From Saprospiraceae bacterium (GTDB lineage: Bacteria; Bacteroidota; Bacteroidia; Chitinophagales; Saprospiraceae): 64,000 nucleotides of DNA. The DNA is taken from contig JANQSS010000173.1 of assembly GCA_028279185.1 (NCBI GenBank), forward strand, positions 1-64,000, read 5' to 3'. Each line of letters starts with the position of its first letter. The first letter of the stretch is position 1. A program made the position numbers and the translations under genes. Shown one piece after another: positions 26,981 to 35,921 of this stretch. The notes below the pieces were generated by a model. That model was not told the origin of the DNA. It searched no databases and was given only the letters and a program-made list of their open reading frames with translations.

Positions 26981-27421
26981 ATGTCAGGAGAAAAAATTAA
27001 GAAATACAGTAACGACGATATTACAATATTGTGGAACGCTTCCCTTTGCACGCATTCAGGTAAATGTGTTCGAGGATTACCGGATGTTTTTAAACCAAAA
27101 GAGCGACCATGGATTAACATGACTGCTGCAACTTCGGAAGATCTCGTTTCGCAGGTAAACTTGTGCCCGTCAGGTGCCTTGAGTATTGAAGGACATCCAA
27201 CATCCAAGGACGAAGCTGTTGAACCTGTTATTGAAAACGCACTGAAAGTCGATGTTGTTTCTTGTGGCCCTCTTCTGATTCACGGAGACGTTCAAGTGAC
27301 GGACACTGACGGCACGACAGTCAAAAAAACCAAAATGACGGCCTTTTGCCGATGTGGTTCTTCGAAGAATAAACCTTATTGTGATGGTAATCACAAAAGT
27401 ATTGGCTTTACTGACGAGTGA
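26981..27421 (+). CDS. Ferredoxin-like plus CDGSH iron-sulfur protein
   Basis: 146 residues with two cluster-binding parts. Residues ~15-72 resemble the Fer4_19 divergent 4Fe-4S domain (CTHSGKCVRGLP ... VNLCPSGAL). Residues ~120-140 hold the CDGSH motif C123-x-C125 ... C134-D-G-N-H138 (the usual S/A/T before His is N). CDGSH domains bind a redox-active, labile 2Fe-2S cluster. The gene is 10 bases behind the persulfide dioxygenase gene, suggesting an operon for sulfide or persulfide handling with this protein in electron transfer or cluster sensing. The link is inferred from position only. Confidence 0.88.
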   Translation: MSGEKIKKYSNDDITILWNASLCTHSGKCVRGLPDVFKPKERPWINMTAATSEDLVSQVNLCPSGALSIEGHPTSKDEAVEPVIENALKVDVVSCGPLLIHGDVQVTDTDGTTVKKTKMTAFCRCGSSKNKPYCDGNHKSIGFTDE

Positions 27422-27447
27422 TTCGATTTTATTTTACTCAATAAAAA

Positions 27448-27969
27448 ATGTCGATAAAACACTTCCAGGCTCGTCTCGAAAAGTTTGATACAGATCTTTG
27501 GCACTATCATATTCCTGTTCCAAAAGAGATATCAGCTTACTATAGAAGCAAGAATATCAAAAGACTGATTTGTAAATTAAATGATGATATTCAAATTCAC
27601 TGTGCCTTGATGCCCATGGGAGATGGTGACTACTTTATAAACATAAATAAAGATGTACGAAAAAAGTCCAAATGGGAGGTCGGCCAATATCGGGAAATAC
27701 AACTACTACCCGATGAAAGTAAATACGGAATGGAAATTTCTCCTGAATTTCAAGAAGTCCTTAATACAGATATAGACGGCCATTCCATTTTCGAAAAACT
27801 CACACCGGGCAAACAACGAAATCTAATCTATCTTGCCACGAAGCCCAAAACATCTCATACAAGATTAAAAAAGAGCATTATTATTATTGACTACTTAAAG
27901 TCTTGTAAAGGTCAAATCGATTTTAAAGAATTAAATCAGGCATTTAAGGATAGGAAGAACGACTTTTAA
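27448..27969 (+). CDS. DUF1905/YdeI-type (OmpD-associated) domain protein
   Basis: 173 residues. The N-terminal ~95 residues match the DUF1905 beta-barrel pattern (ARLEKFDTDLWHYHIPVPKEISAYY ... INKDVRKKSKWEVGQYREIQL). The C-terminal helical part is YdeI/OmpD-associated-like (LTPGKQRNLIYLATKPKTSHTRLKKS). The family is widespread, cytoplasmic and of unknown function; the name OmpD-associated comes from one Salmonella gene neighbourhood and says little. It lies 26 bases after the CDGSH gene on the same strand and could be the third gene of that operon. Confidence 0.8.
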   Translation: MSIKHFQARLEKFDTDLWHYHIPVPKEISAYYRSKNIKRLICKLNDDIQIHCALMPMGDGDYFININKDVRKKSKWEVGQYREIQLLPDESKYGMEISPEFQEVLNTDIDGHSIFEKLTPGKQRNLIYLATKPKTSHTRLKKSIIIIDYLKSCKGQIDFKELNQAFKDRKNDF

Positions 27970-28037
27970 AGCCTTGCTGAACCGACGATCATTGCCGTCA
28001 AGTTGCTTACATTTGTGCTTCAGTCTTCATAAATGAT

Positions 28038-28439
28038 ATGAGCAAAAAACAACCTTCATTCTTGTCAAGTTTGTTTCGGTATACATGCCCGCAATGTAGA
28101 CAGGGAAACTTGTTCGTTAAACCTTTTCAGTTTAGTAATCCACTGAACATGCACAAGCAATGTTCTCATTGTGAATTGAACTTTACGCCGGAACCCGGCT
28201 ACTATTGGGGAGCAATGTTTCTATCCTATATATTATCGGCATTCCCGCTTATGGGTATTGTCCTCTATTGCATGTTCGGCCTAAAATTCAGTGTCCTATA
28301 TTCCTTATTCATAGGAATAGTGATAGCCGGACTGTTCTACTTTAAACTCATGCGGTTTTCAAGGTCATTGTGGATTCATTTGATGGTAAAATACAATCCA
28401 CAATTTGCTGACAAACATGGTGTTACGGTCAGAAAATGA
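28038..28439 (+). CDS. DUF983 family small membrane protein
   Basis: 133 residues. An N-terminal zinc-ribbon-like part (YTCPQCRQGNLF ... KQCSHCELNFTPEPGYYWGAMF) is followed by two membrane helices at about 58-80 and 84-104. The CxxCxxG, CxxCG/E and EPGYYWGAM signatures are those of DUF983, a common Bacteroidota and Proteobacteria membrane protein of unknown function. It stands between the YdeI-type gene and DUF3078. Confidence 0.88.
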   Translation: MSKKQPSFLSSLFRYTCPQCRQGNLFVKPFQFSNPLNMHKQCSHCELNFTPEPGYYWGAMFLSYILSAFPLMGIVLYCMFGLKFSVLYSLFIGIVIAGLFYFKLMRFSRSLWIHLMVKYNPQFADKHGVTVRK

Positions 28440-28582
28440 GTAGGATAGGAAGAAATTTAACATCGGGGTGTGTCTTTTAAGCGATCGCGCGTCTGAATGG
28501 GTGTATCCGAGAACGATAATGATTTGAAACAAAACGCCCTGACATTTAATTAAGATTTACAAGCGATTAAAAAATTAATACA

Positions 28583-29542
28583 ATGAGAATTTTAGTAGTA
28601 CTTGGACTATTTATTTTTGGCTTTGCCGCCACAATTTCAGCTCAGACTGAAGCAGAGCTCAAAGCCGAATTAGATGAGAAAACAAAGGCGATCGGAGCAC
28701 TTCAAGCGGAGGCAGATGCCATTAATGCAAAGATTGCGGCACTTCCAGGTTGGAAAACAGGTGCATTCGGCGTCATAGGAGTTAACTTTTCCGGCTTCAA
28801 TGACTGGTACTCACAAGAAGCCTATGATCTATCTTCAGCAAATATTGGAATCACCGTAAATAGTTTTGCAAACTTGATCCAGGAAAAGTTTTTTTGGCGT
28901 AACGGGGGAAATATCAATCTTGGATGGATCAAATTTGATGACAAAAATGTAGACGACAATGAACCAGGCGAAGAGGATGATGACGATTTCAGAAAAGGAA
29001 GTGACGTGTTCAATCTCAGCTCGCTATACGGCAGAAAGTTAACGGAGAAATTCGCCATTTCCGCATTGGGTGAATATCGCACAACATTGCTCAGTGATTT
29101 TAATGACCCCGGTTACTTGGACCTAGGTGTAGGCGCTACTTGGACCCCTATTCAAAACCTCGTAGTAGTTTTTCATCCATTAAATTACAACTTTGTTTTT
29201 GCGGATAATGATGCAGTCTATACTTCGAGCTTAGGATGTAAAGTTGTAGCTGACTATACGCGTCAACTGCCAAAAGGAATTAGTTGGAAGTCAAACTTAT
29301 CAGCATTTATATCCTATGAAGAAGCGGAGAACTTAACCAACTGGACCTGGGTAAATGGCATAGGGTTTAACATCTGGAAAGGAATAGGTATAGGTGCAGA
29401 ATTAGGTTTACGATCCAATAAACAAGAATCATTGGAAAATGCTCTTACGCGGTGGGATGGAACAGGAAATGAACCAACCTTCGACAATATTGACAATAAT
29501 TTACAAACGTACTGGTTACTTGGCCTAACTTACGGGTTTTAA
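28583..29542 (+). CDS. DUF3078 family predicted outer-membrane protein
   Basis: 319 residues with a signal peptide (MRILVVLGLFIFGFAATISAQ) and a short coiled coil (AELKAELDEKTKAIGALQAEADAI, residues ~23-48). A barrel-like domain then begins GWKTGAFGVIGVNFSGFNDWYSQ, typical of DUF3078. Repeating aromatic and polar strands run to the C-terminal TYWLLGLTYGF, a terminal aromatic residue as in many outer-membrane barrels. Function unknown. An intrinsic terminator follows at 29590. Confidence 0.88.
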   Translation: MRILVVLGLFIFGFAATISAQTEAELKAELDEKTKAIGALQAEADAINAKIAALPGWKTGAFGVIGVNFSGFNDWYSQEAYDLSSANIGITVNSFANLIQEKFFWRNGGNINLGWIKFDDKNVDDNEPGEEDDDDFRKGSDVFNLSSLYGRKLTEKFAISALGEYRTTLLSDFNDPGYLDLGVGATWTPIQNLVVVFHPLNYNFVFADNDAVYTSSLGCKVVADYTRQLPKGISWKSNLSAFISYEEAENLTNWTWVNGIGFNIWKGIGIGAELGLRSNKQESLENALTRWDGTGNEPTFDNIDNNLQTYWLLGLTYGF

Positions 29543-29589
29543 ACCTTAATTAATTTGTAAAATAGTATAATATTCAGTCTTATTTTGAG

Positions 29590-29619
29590 AGGCGCGAACT
29601 TGGTTTCGCGCCTTTTTTA
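29590..29619 (+). terminator. Intrinsic terminator after the DUF3078 gene
   Basis: A perfect 9-bp stem (AGGCGCGAA at 29590-29598, TTCGCGCCT at 29605-29613) is followed by TTTTT. It separates DUF3078 from the lysoplasmalogenase gene. Confidence 0.9.
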
Positions 29620-29630
29620 TACAATTTTTC

Positions 29631-30338
29631 ATGGGTAACAATACACTTTTACATCTCCCGTTGGCCCTGTTCCTAGCGATCAGTGGCTTACATATTTATT
29701 TTGGTATGTACGATTTTGATTTCTATGAAAAGGTTACGAAAGTATTGCTAATGCCCATACTAATCTTTTACACTACTCTATCGTTACCAATAGCGCGTTC
29801 AACTCTTTTATTAACGGCATTAGTATTTTCGGGTATTGGAGATATTTTGTTATTATATTCAAATCTGTCTGAGTGGTATTTCATCGGTGGATTGTTAGCA
29901 TTCCTTTGTGCACACCTAGTCTACATTTTACAACTAAAAAAATGGTTCACTTTTGATCATAATTTGGGTAGCTATAGTTCAATTTCACTTATTCTCCTTT
30001 TTGTCTTCCTTATGATCGGTATTTTATACGCGTATATAGAAGCCCTAATGTGTTTACCGATTACAGTTTATGCCTTTGTCATTGGTACTATGATGACGAT
30101 TGCTCTCCATTCTCAGCGGGCTAAGTATTTGAATTATTACATCCTTATCGCGTTTGGAGCATTTTTATTTGTTATCTCAGATTCTGTGTTAGCCCTTTCG
30201 AAATTTGGAGCTCTCAACCTGACCACAGCCATTCGTCATCTGATAGTCATGACTTCCTATTGTCTGGCCCAACTTTTACTCGTAATTGGAATTAGCGGAC
30301 GAATACACCTTGAAGTAATCAAATCAAATTTGGGCTAA
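29631..30338 (+). CDS. Lysoplasmalogenase (YhhN family)
   Basis: 235 residues with about eight hydrophobic segments covering nearly the whole chain. Family motifs seen are ALVFSGIGDILLLY (the G-D-x-x-L pattern in the third helix) and FGAFLFVISDSVLALSKF (S-D in a late helix), which place conserved acidic residues in the membrane as in YhhN/TMEM86 proteins. These hydrolyse the vinyl-ether bond of lysoplasmalogens. Some Bacteroidota do contain plasmalogens, but the native substrate here is not known. The gene follows a terminator and precedes the PIG-L gene by 49 bases. Confidence 0.85.
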   Translation: MGNNTLLHLPLALFLAISGLHIYFGMYDFDFYEKVTKVLLMPILIFYTTLSLPIARSTLLLTALVFSGIGDILLLYSNLSEWYFIGGLLAFLCAHLVYILQLKKWFTFDHNLGSYSSISLILLFVFLMIGILYAYIEALMCLPITVYAFVIGTMMTIALHSQRAKYLNYYILIAFGAFLFVISDSVLALSKFGALNLTTAIRHLIVMTSYCLAQLLLVIGISGRIHLEVIKSNLG

Positions 30339-30387
30339 ATCTGACTTTATACAAGAAGTTCCATATTTTGGATCATATTTTGTTTGT

Positions 30388-32904
30388 ATGAAAAATTTGA
30401 TCTATTTAATTCTCTTGCTGCTCCTTTCCCAAGTTGTTGTTGCCCAGGTTGACCGTCAGCCAAATTCAGTTCAAATTTATGAGCAACTTTTGCGTCTTAA
30501 AAATACAGCAACCGTGATGTATGTGGCGGCCCATCCTGATGATGAAAATACCAGATTAATTTCATGGCTGAGTAATGACAAGCGCGTAAACACTATTTAC
30601 TTGTCATTGACCCGAGGAGATGGCGGTCAAAATTTAATTGGAAAAGAGAAGGGGCCATTATTGGGTCTTTTACGCACTCAAGAGCTATTAGAAGCAAGAA
30701 ATATAGATGGGGGGCATCAATTTTTTTCAAGGGCAAACGATTTTGGTTATTCCAAAACAGCAACTGAAACACGTACCATCTGGGAAGAGGATGAAATCAT
30801 GAGTGATGTCGTTTGGGCAATTCGAAAATTTCAACCTGATATACTGATTAACCGATTTGATCATAAGTCGAACGGACGAACGCACGGACATCATACATTC
30901 TCAGCCATCGCCTCACTCGAAGCTTTTGATCTTTCTGGTGACCCATCCATATTTTCGGATCAGTTGAAGTTTGTTGACGCATGGCAACCAGCTCGCGTTT
31001 TCTTCAACACCGCATGGTGGTTTTATGGAAGTAAAGAAAATTTTGAAAAGGCCGACAAATCCAACATGATTGCAGTCGATGTCGGTGCCTACTACCCTAT
31101 GCAAGGTAGATCAAATAATGAAATTGCCGCTCAAAGTCGTAGTATGCATAAATGCCAGGGTTTTGGATCAACGGCGCGTCGTGGAAGGCAGATAGAATAT
31201 ATGGAGTTTTTAAAAGGCAATGCGCCTAGAAAAATCGATGGTCAAATGACCGATATTTTTGACGGAATTGATTTAACATGGAAAAGATATCCTAATGGGA
31301 ATATTATAGATGACTTGATTGACGAAATCACTTCTGCATTCAATTTTGAAAATCCTTCTGCCTCATTACCAAAGTTGTTGGAATTGAGAAAAAAAATGGA
31401 ATTAATTGTAACAAACTCTCAACTGCGCAACAGAAAACTACAAGCACTATACGACATTATAAAATGGTGTGCCGGAATATATTTAGAAGCCAGTTCGTCA
31501 ATAGAAACTGTTTCAAGATTGGATTCCGTTTATTTAACTATTGAAGCAATTAACCGTTCGAATTCTAATGTAAAAATTCGGTCCATTATATACAAATCGA
31601 CAGATCAAGTACTGTTTGAAGATATTGAATTAATCGACAATATGGACGTGTCGCGAAGAGCACAAATAGAAATTTCGGAAAATGCAAGTTTCACAACCCC
31701 CTATTGGCTCAATGAGCCACAAGACAGCATTGGTATGTACGTTGTCCGCGATCAAAACCTTCGAGGTATACCGGAATCGCCAAATGATCAAGTGATCCGT
31801 TTCGAGCTACTTATCGATGGTCATAGTCTGGCATATGAAGAACCAATTACGTATAAAATAACTGATCCGGCAATTGGTGAAATCTATAGACCATTTATTA
31901 TTGCTCCCCCAGTAACAACTACATTTCCGCAACCTATTTATTTAACAACGAATGCCGAATCAATTGACGTAACGCTCGAAATCTTTGCACATCGCGCCAA
32001 TGTAGAAGGAGTAGCTGGCCTAAATGTACAAGAAGGTTGGCGTGTTGAACCTGCATCGGCTGCATTTGCAATTACTCATAAAGGGGGTCGACAAGTACTC
32101 ACATTCGAAATATTTCCCCCTAATACTGAAGAAAAAATAATGTTGTCAGCATACGCAGACATTGACAATAATCGAATCAAAACATCCTATCAAGTAGTTG
32201 ACTATGATCATATTGACAAGCAAACGGCATTCTTACCAACAGAAGTCCCAATAGAAAATATTAATATAAATGCACCGGCAATGCGGATCGGATATATATC
32301 CGGAGCAGGTGATTTGGTTCCGGAATCGCTTCGACAATTGGGATTAGTAGTTGAAGAAATAGACATTGACAATACTCACTTTGAAGATCTAAAATCTTAT
32401 AAATCTATTGTTGTCGGCATTCGAGCTTTTAACACCAGAGATGAAATGGTCTATTTCGCAGACGATTTATGGCGATATGCAGCCGAAGGTGGTAATGTAA
32501 TCGTGCAGTACAATACCACTAGACGACTTAAAGCCCCTATATCACCTCTGGCTATAGAATTGAGTCGTGATCGAATTGCCGAAGAAGATGCCCCATTGAC
32601 TATCCTTGCAAATACTCACCCAATATTTAACTTTCCGAATAAAATATCCGAAGCAGATTTCAATGATTGGGTACAAGAGCGTGGAATCTATTTTGCTTCT
32701 GAATGGGATGATTCGTTTACACCGCTACTTTCGGGTCATGATACAGGAGAAGAAGAAAAAGAAGGGATGCTACTAGTAGCGAAGTATGGAAAAGGACATT
32801 ATGCTTATACAGGGCTTTCATTTTTTCGACAATTACCGGCAGGTGTACCAGGCGCGTATCGTCTATTTATCAACCTTCTCGCCTTGCAAAATAATAGGCC
32901 ATGA
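30388..32904 (+). CDS. Secreted PIG-L (LmbE-like) deacetylase, large form
   Basis: 838 residues. A signal peptide (MKNLIYLILLLLLSQVVVAQ) is followed by a PIG-L domain with the zinc motif AHPDDE at residues 47-52 and a second metal site around GRTHGHHTFSA. The ~500 residues after that have NPCBM/Ig-like beta segments and end in a glutamine-amidotransferase-like fold (VVGIRAFNTRDEMVYF, GGNVIVQYNTTR, GKGHYAYTGLSFFRQLPAG). This long secreted form is common in Bacteroidota. It probably removes an acetyl or similar group from an N-acylated sugar in the periplasm; it is not BshB. The stop overlaps the start of a small membrane peptide gene (ATGA), and a sodium symporter follows. Confidence 0.88.
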   Translation: MKNLIYLILLLLLSQVVVAQVDRQPNSVQIYEQLLRLKNTATVMYVAAHPDDENTRLISWLSNDKRVNTIYLSLTRGDGGQNLIGKEKGPLLGLLRTQELLEARNIDGGHQFFSRANDFGYSKTATETRTIWEEDEIMSDVVWAIRKFQPDILINRFDHKSNGRTHGHHTFSAIASLEAFDLSGDPSIFSDQLKFVDAWQPARVFFNTAWWFYGSKENFEKADKSNMIAVDVGAYYPMQGRSNNEIAAQSRSMHKCQGFGSTARRGRQIEYMEFLKGNAPRKIDGQMTDIFDGIDLTWKRYPNGNIIDDLIDEITSAFNFENPSASLPKLLELRKKMELIVTNSQLRNRKLQALYDIIKWCAGIYLEASSSIETVSRLDSVYLTIEAINRSNSNVKIRSIIYKSTDQVLFEDIELIDNMDVSRRAQIEISENASFTTPYWLNEPQDSIGMYVVRDQNLRGIPESPNDQVIRFELLIDGHSLAYEEPITYKITDPAIGEIYRPFIIAPPVTTTFPQPIYLTTNAESIDVTLEIFAHRANVEGVAGLNVQEGWRVEPASAAFAITHKGGRQVLTFEIFPPNTEEKIMLSAYADIDNNRIKTSYQVVDYDHIDKQTAFLPTEVPIENININAPAMRIGYISGAGDLVPESLRQLGLVVEEIDIDNTHFEDLKSYKSIVVGIRAFNTRDEMVYFADDLWRYAAEGGNVIVQYNTTRRLKAPISPLAIELSRDRIAEEDAPLTILANTHPIFNFPNKISEADFNDWVQERGIYFASEWDDSFTPLLSGHDTGEEEKEGMLLVAKYGKGHYAYTGLSFFRQLPAGVPGAYRLFINLLALQNNRP

Positions 32905-33017
32905 ATGAAGATAAGCCACCAGTACTTGGGCAATGGAAGTACATCTACCTGTTTGTTTTGCTATTCAATCTTTTGCTTGTTATAATATTTCTATTAATCA
33001 GAAATTACTTTGCCTAA
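32901..33017 (+). CDS. 38-residue single-helix membrane peptide between the PIG-L gene and symporter
   Basis: A short frame (MNEDKPPVLGQWKYIYLF...) of 38 codons. Its ATG overlaps the TGA of the PIG-L gene (ATGA at 32901-32904) and its TAA is directly followed by the symporter ATG at 33018. After a polar, proline-containing N-terminus, residues ~14-32 form one hydrophobic helix, and the chain ends LIRNYFA. Exact overlap on one side and exact abutment on the other strongly imply translation coupled to both neighbours. It may be a small subunit or assembly factor of the symporter, by analogy with small helper peptides of other transporters; that role is inferred. Confidence 0.75.
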   Translation: MNEDKPPVLGQWKYIYLFVLLFNLLLVIIFLLIRNYFA

Positions 33018-34736
33018 ATGCATATTGTCGACTGGATAGTTTTATTCACCGTTTTAATCACTATCGTTTTATACGGTGTTTATAAAACACGACATATTAA
33101 AACGGCGGAAGGTTATTTGGTTGGTGGTCGACAAACACCCTGGTGGCTCGTTGGTATATCGGTGATGGCAACTCAGGCAAGCGCGATAACCTTTTTGTCA
33201 ACTCCAGGTCAGGCCTATGATGACGGTATGCGCTTTGTACAATTTTATTTTGGGTTGCCGCTTGCCATGGTGCTCTTATGCGTATTTGTCCTACCCTTAT
33301 TTTTTAGATTAAAAGTCTATACGGCATATGAATTCCTAGAAAACCGATTTGATTTAAAAACAAGAACACTTGCAGCTATCATTTTTTTAATTCAACGCGG
33401 TTTGGCGGCTGGGATAACAATTTATGCACCCGCCATTATTCTCTCCTCTGTTCTCGATATTAATTTGCGATTTACCAATATTTTAATTGGTGCCTTGGTC
33501 ATCGTCTATACACTACTCGGAGGTACACAGGCGGTTTCCCAAACCCAAAAACAGCAGATGATTGTAATCATGGCTGGAATGATCATTGCTTTTTACTCCA
33601 TCGTTAATGGCTTTCCGTCCAATATAGGATTTGTCGATGCACTTCACCTCTCCGGGAGTCTAGGGAAGTTAAACTTGGTGACTTTTGATTTTGATCTTTC
33701 GGACCGATACAACATTTGGTCCGCCATGTTGGGTGGTACTTTCCTATTTTTAGCATACTTTGGAACCGATCAAAGTCAAGTACAGCGTTACTTGTCCGCA
33801 AAGTCACTCAAAGAAAGTCGCATGGGACTTATGTTCAATGGATTGTTCAAAGTCCCCATGCAATTTTTTATACTCCTCACAGGAATCATGGTCTTTGTGT
33901 TTTTTCAATTTCACAAAAGTCCGATTCATTTCAACCCTGCCTTTAAAACTGCATTAGAGCAATCGACGGGGTCAGCAAACAAACTGGCCGACGCGCAGAC
34001 CAGGTATAACGATATATTCCAGCTAAAACGCCAAGCCATAACAGCTTGGTCGGATGCGCATAACTCAAAAAATGAAGCGCAAGCGCAAAAGTATTCGGAC
34101 GAGATCACCACGTTACACAGAAAGGAAAAAGAAATTAGAGTGGAAGTCAAAAATCAAATTGCCGAGTATAATACGACTGTTCAGAAATCGGAGCAGATCG
34201 AAGTGAATGACAAAGACTACGTTTTTATATATTATATATTGAATTTTCTTCCAGTCGGATTAATCGGCCTTCTTATTGCCGTTATCTTCTCCGCATCCAT
34301 GTCATCTACATCTGCTGAATTAAATGCTCTTGCTACAATCTCTGTCGTCGATATATATAAAAGATCATTTGCGTCTGATATGGATGACCGACAATATCTA
34401 TTAGCCTCGAAATTATTTACCTTGGCATGGGGAATCTTGGCCATATTATTTGCAATTTCTGCTTCACTTTTTGAAAATCTTATCCAGGCCGTAAATATTT
34501 TAGGGTCCATTTTTTATGGAACAGTTCTGGGAATTTTTGTTGTAGCCTTCTTTATGAAATTTGTAAAAGGCAGGGCCGTTTTTATTTCTGCACTATTGAT
34601 TCAACTCATGGTTATCGTCGTCTTTTATTTGGATCATATCGGTACTGTCGAAATAGCGTACCTATGGTTGAATGCACTTGGCTGCCTGGGCGTAATGTTG
34701 CTCAGCGCTTTATTGCAAGGCGTCTGCAAAGATTGA
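33018..34736 (+). CDS. Sodium:solute symporter (SSS family) with a charged loop insertion
   Basis: 572 residues with about 13 membrane helices and SSS signatures: GGRQTPWWLVGISVMATQASAITFLSTPGQAY near the start, GGTQAVSQTQKQQ, and GLLIAVIFSASMSSTSAELNALATI in the second half. Residues ~304-397 form a long, highly charged, helical non-membrane insertion (DAQTRYNDIFQLKRQ ... LHRKEKEIRVEVKNQIAEY). It should import a small organic solute with sodium. It is last in an operon with the secreted PIG-L deacetylase and the 38-residue peptide, so a sugar or amine released by deacetylation is a reasonable guess for the substrate. Confidence 0.9.
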   Translation: MHIVDWIVLFTVLITIVLYGVYKTRHIKTAEGYLVGGRQTPWWLVGISVMATQASAITFLSTPGQAYDDGMRFVQFYFGLPLAMVLLCVFVLPLFFRLKVYTAYEFLENRFDLKTRTLAAIIFLIQRGLAAGITIYAPAIILSSVLDINLRFTNILIGALVIVYTLLGGTQAVSQTQKQQMIVIMAGMIIAFYSIVNGFPSNIGFVDALHLSGSLGKLNLVTFDFDLSDRYNIWSAMLGGTFLFLAYFGTDQSQVQRYLSAKSLKESRMGLMFNGLFKVPMQFFILLTGIMVFVFFQFHKSPIHFNPAFKTALEQSTGSANKLADAQTRYNDIFQLKRQAITAWSDAHNSKNEAQAQKYSDEITTLHRKEKEIRVEVKNQIAEYNTTVQKSEQIEVNDKDYVFIYYILNFLPVGLIGLLIAVIFSASMSSTSAELNALATISVVDIYKRSFASDMDDRQYLLASKLFTLAWGILAILFAISASLFENLIQAVNILGSIFYGTVLGIFVVAFFMKFVKGRAVFISALLIQLMVIVVFYLDHIGTVEIAYLWLNALGCLGVMLLSALLQGVCKD

Positions 34737-34831
34737 GTTTGAAAAGTCGAATTAATTTAAGTTGGTTTCTTGAGCTGTTATCCAACCCGTGTTGACGGAT
34801 TAAAAGGTTCGACACAATAATCCAAAATAAC

Positions 34832-34865
34832 AAAAGGCGAATGAATAATCATTCGCCTTTTCTTC
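34832..34865. terminator. Bidirectional intrinsic terminator
   Basis: A perfect 13-bp stem (AAAAGGCGAATGA at 34832-34844, TCATTCGCCTTTT at 34849-34861) with an ATAA loop carries A- and T-runs on its two sides. It serves the symporter operon on the plus strand and the DUF2911 gene on the minus strand. Confidence 0.92.
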
Positions 34866-34882
34866 GATATTTTAAATCGGTA

Positions 34883-35737
34883 TTACATTTTAGACCATTT
34901 TGCGATTGCCTCATCATTAAACTTGACATATTGCTTATTACCAGCTTTTTCAGCTAGCGCGCGCGATTGTTTGGCAGTTTCTATTGCTTCTGCGTATTTA
35001 CCCAGCTGCGCTTCAATCTGTGATTTGGTGCGAAACATCCAAAATGCATCGTCGCGCATTTCGGTTGCTTTGGTAATCCACTTATGTGCAGTAGCTAAAT
35101 CTTTCTCTGTATCCATATAATATCGTGCCGAGCGATAATAGTCATTTGCCGATGGACCATTCATTGTTTTTTCGATTGACGACATGACCATTTTATCCGT
35201 ACTAAATGTCACCGGAAATCCTACATATGTTCGTTCCCAATACATCATTAGTTCAGCTGAATTGGATGTAATATTATTTGTTGCGATTGTAAACGTTTCT
35301 ATGTCAAAAGGCATTGGTTGAGGCTCAACGTCAAATTTAACGGCCACCAAATCATCTTTAAAGTCATCTCCTGGTGTACCCCAATGGTCAGCCTTTTCAT
35401 AAAATATAATCGTCCAAAGGCTTTCACCAGGTATTGTATACAGTGCGTATGTGCCTGCTTTAATTTCGTTGCCTCCGACTGTTGCATCGTCACTAAACAT
35501 GACATCAGTTGAAGCATTAGCTCCCGTGCGCCACATTTCACCATATGGGACCAGCCCACCGAAAATTTTTCGGCCTTTTACGCCGGGACGTGAGTAATCC
35601 ACAGAAATCTCCGATAGGCCAACCTTTTGTGTGAATTTACTGCCGGGACTTGGTGCAGGTGTTTTTACTTGCGCCATCAAACTCGTGACAGTGAAGCAAG
35701 TAAACACGAATAACAAAATAGTAAATAATCGTTTCAT
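34883..35737 (-). CDS. DUF2911 family secreted protein
   Basis: 284 residues with a signal peptide (MKRLFTILLFVFTCFTVTSLMAQ). The DUF2911 domain covers ~28-175 with SPGSKFTQKVGLSEISVDYSRPGVKGRKIFGGLVPYGEMWRTGANAST, IKAGTYALYTIPGESLWTIIF and WERTYVGFPV. The C-terminal ~100 residues are helical and TPR-like (ARYYMDTEKDLATAHKWITKATEM). Family members are periplasmic or surface proteins of unknown function in Bacteroidota. The unit is monocistronic and ends at the shared terminator. Confidence 0.9.
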   Translation of the reverse strand: MKRLFTILLFVFTCFTVTSLMAQVKTPAPSPGSKFTQKVGLSEISVDYSRPGVKGRKIFGGLVPYGEMWRTGANASTDVMFSDDATVGGNEIKAGTYALYTIPGESLWTIIFYEKADHWGTPGDDFKDDLVAVKFDVEPQPMPFDIETFTIATNNITSNSAELMMYWERTYVGFPVTFSTDKMVMSSIEKTMNGPSANDYYRSARYYMDTEKDLATAHKWITKATEMRDDAFWMFRTKSQIEAQLGKYAEAIETAKQSRALAEKAGNKQYVKFNDEAIAKWSKM

Positions 35738-35921
35738 AATTTTTGGTTTTTATGTAGGACAAATGATTAGATAAATTGTTTGCTCATCACATATGTCAGA
35801 AGGCGTCAATACAATTCGCGGATACTTTGTGATAGTAGCCGGTTTTCGTACCAAAAAATTAATCCAGGGAATAAGATTAAATAATTGGGTCTAAATACAC
35901 ACTAAGAATCACGAATGCAGG

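Noticed and set aside
30388-32904. Assigning the PIG-L protein as BshB of bacillithiol synthesis
   Set aside because: It has a signal peptide and about 500 extra residues; BshB is a short cytoplasmic enzyme.
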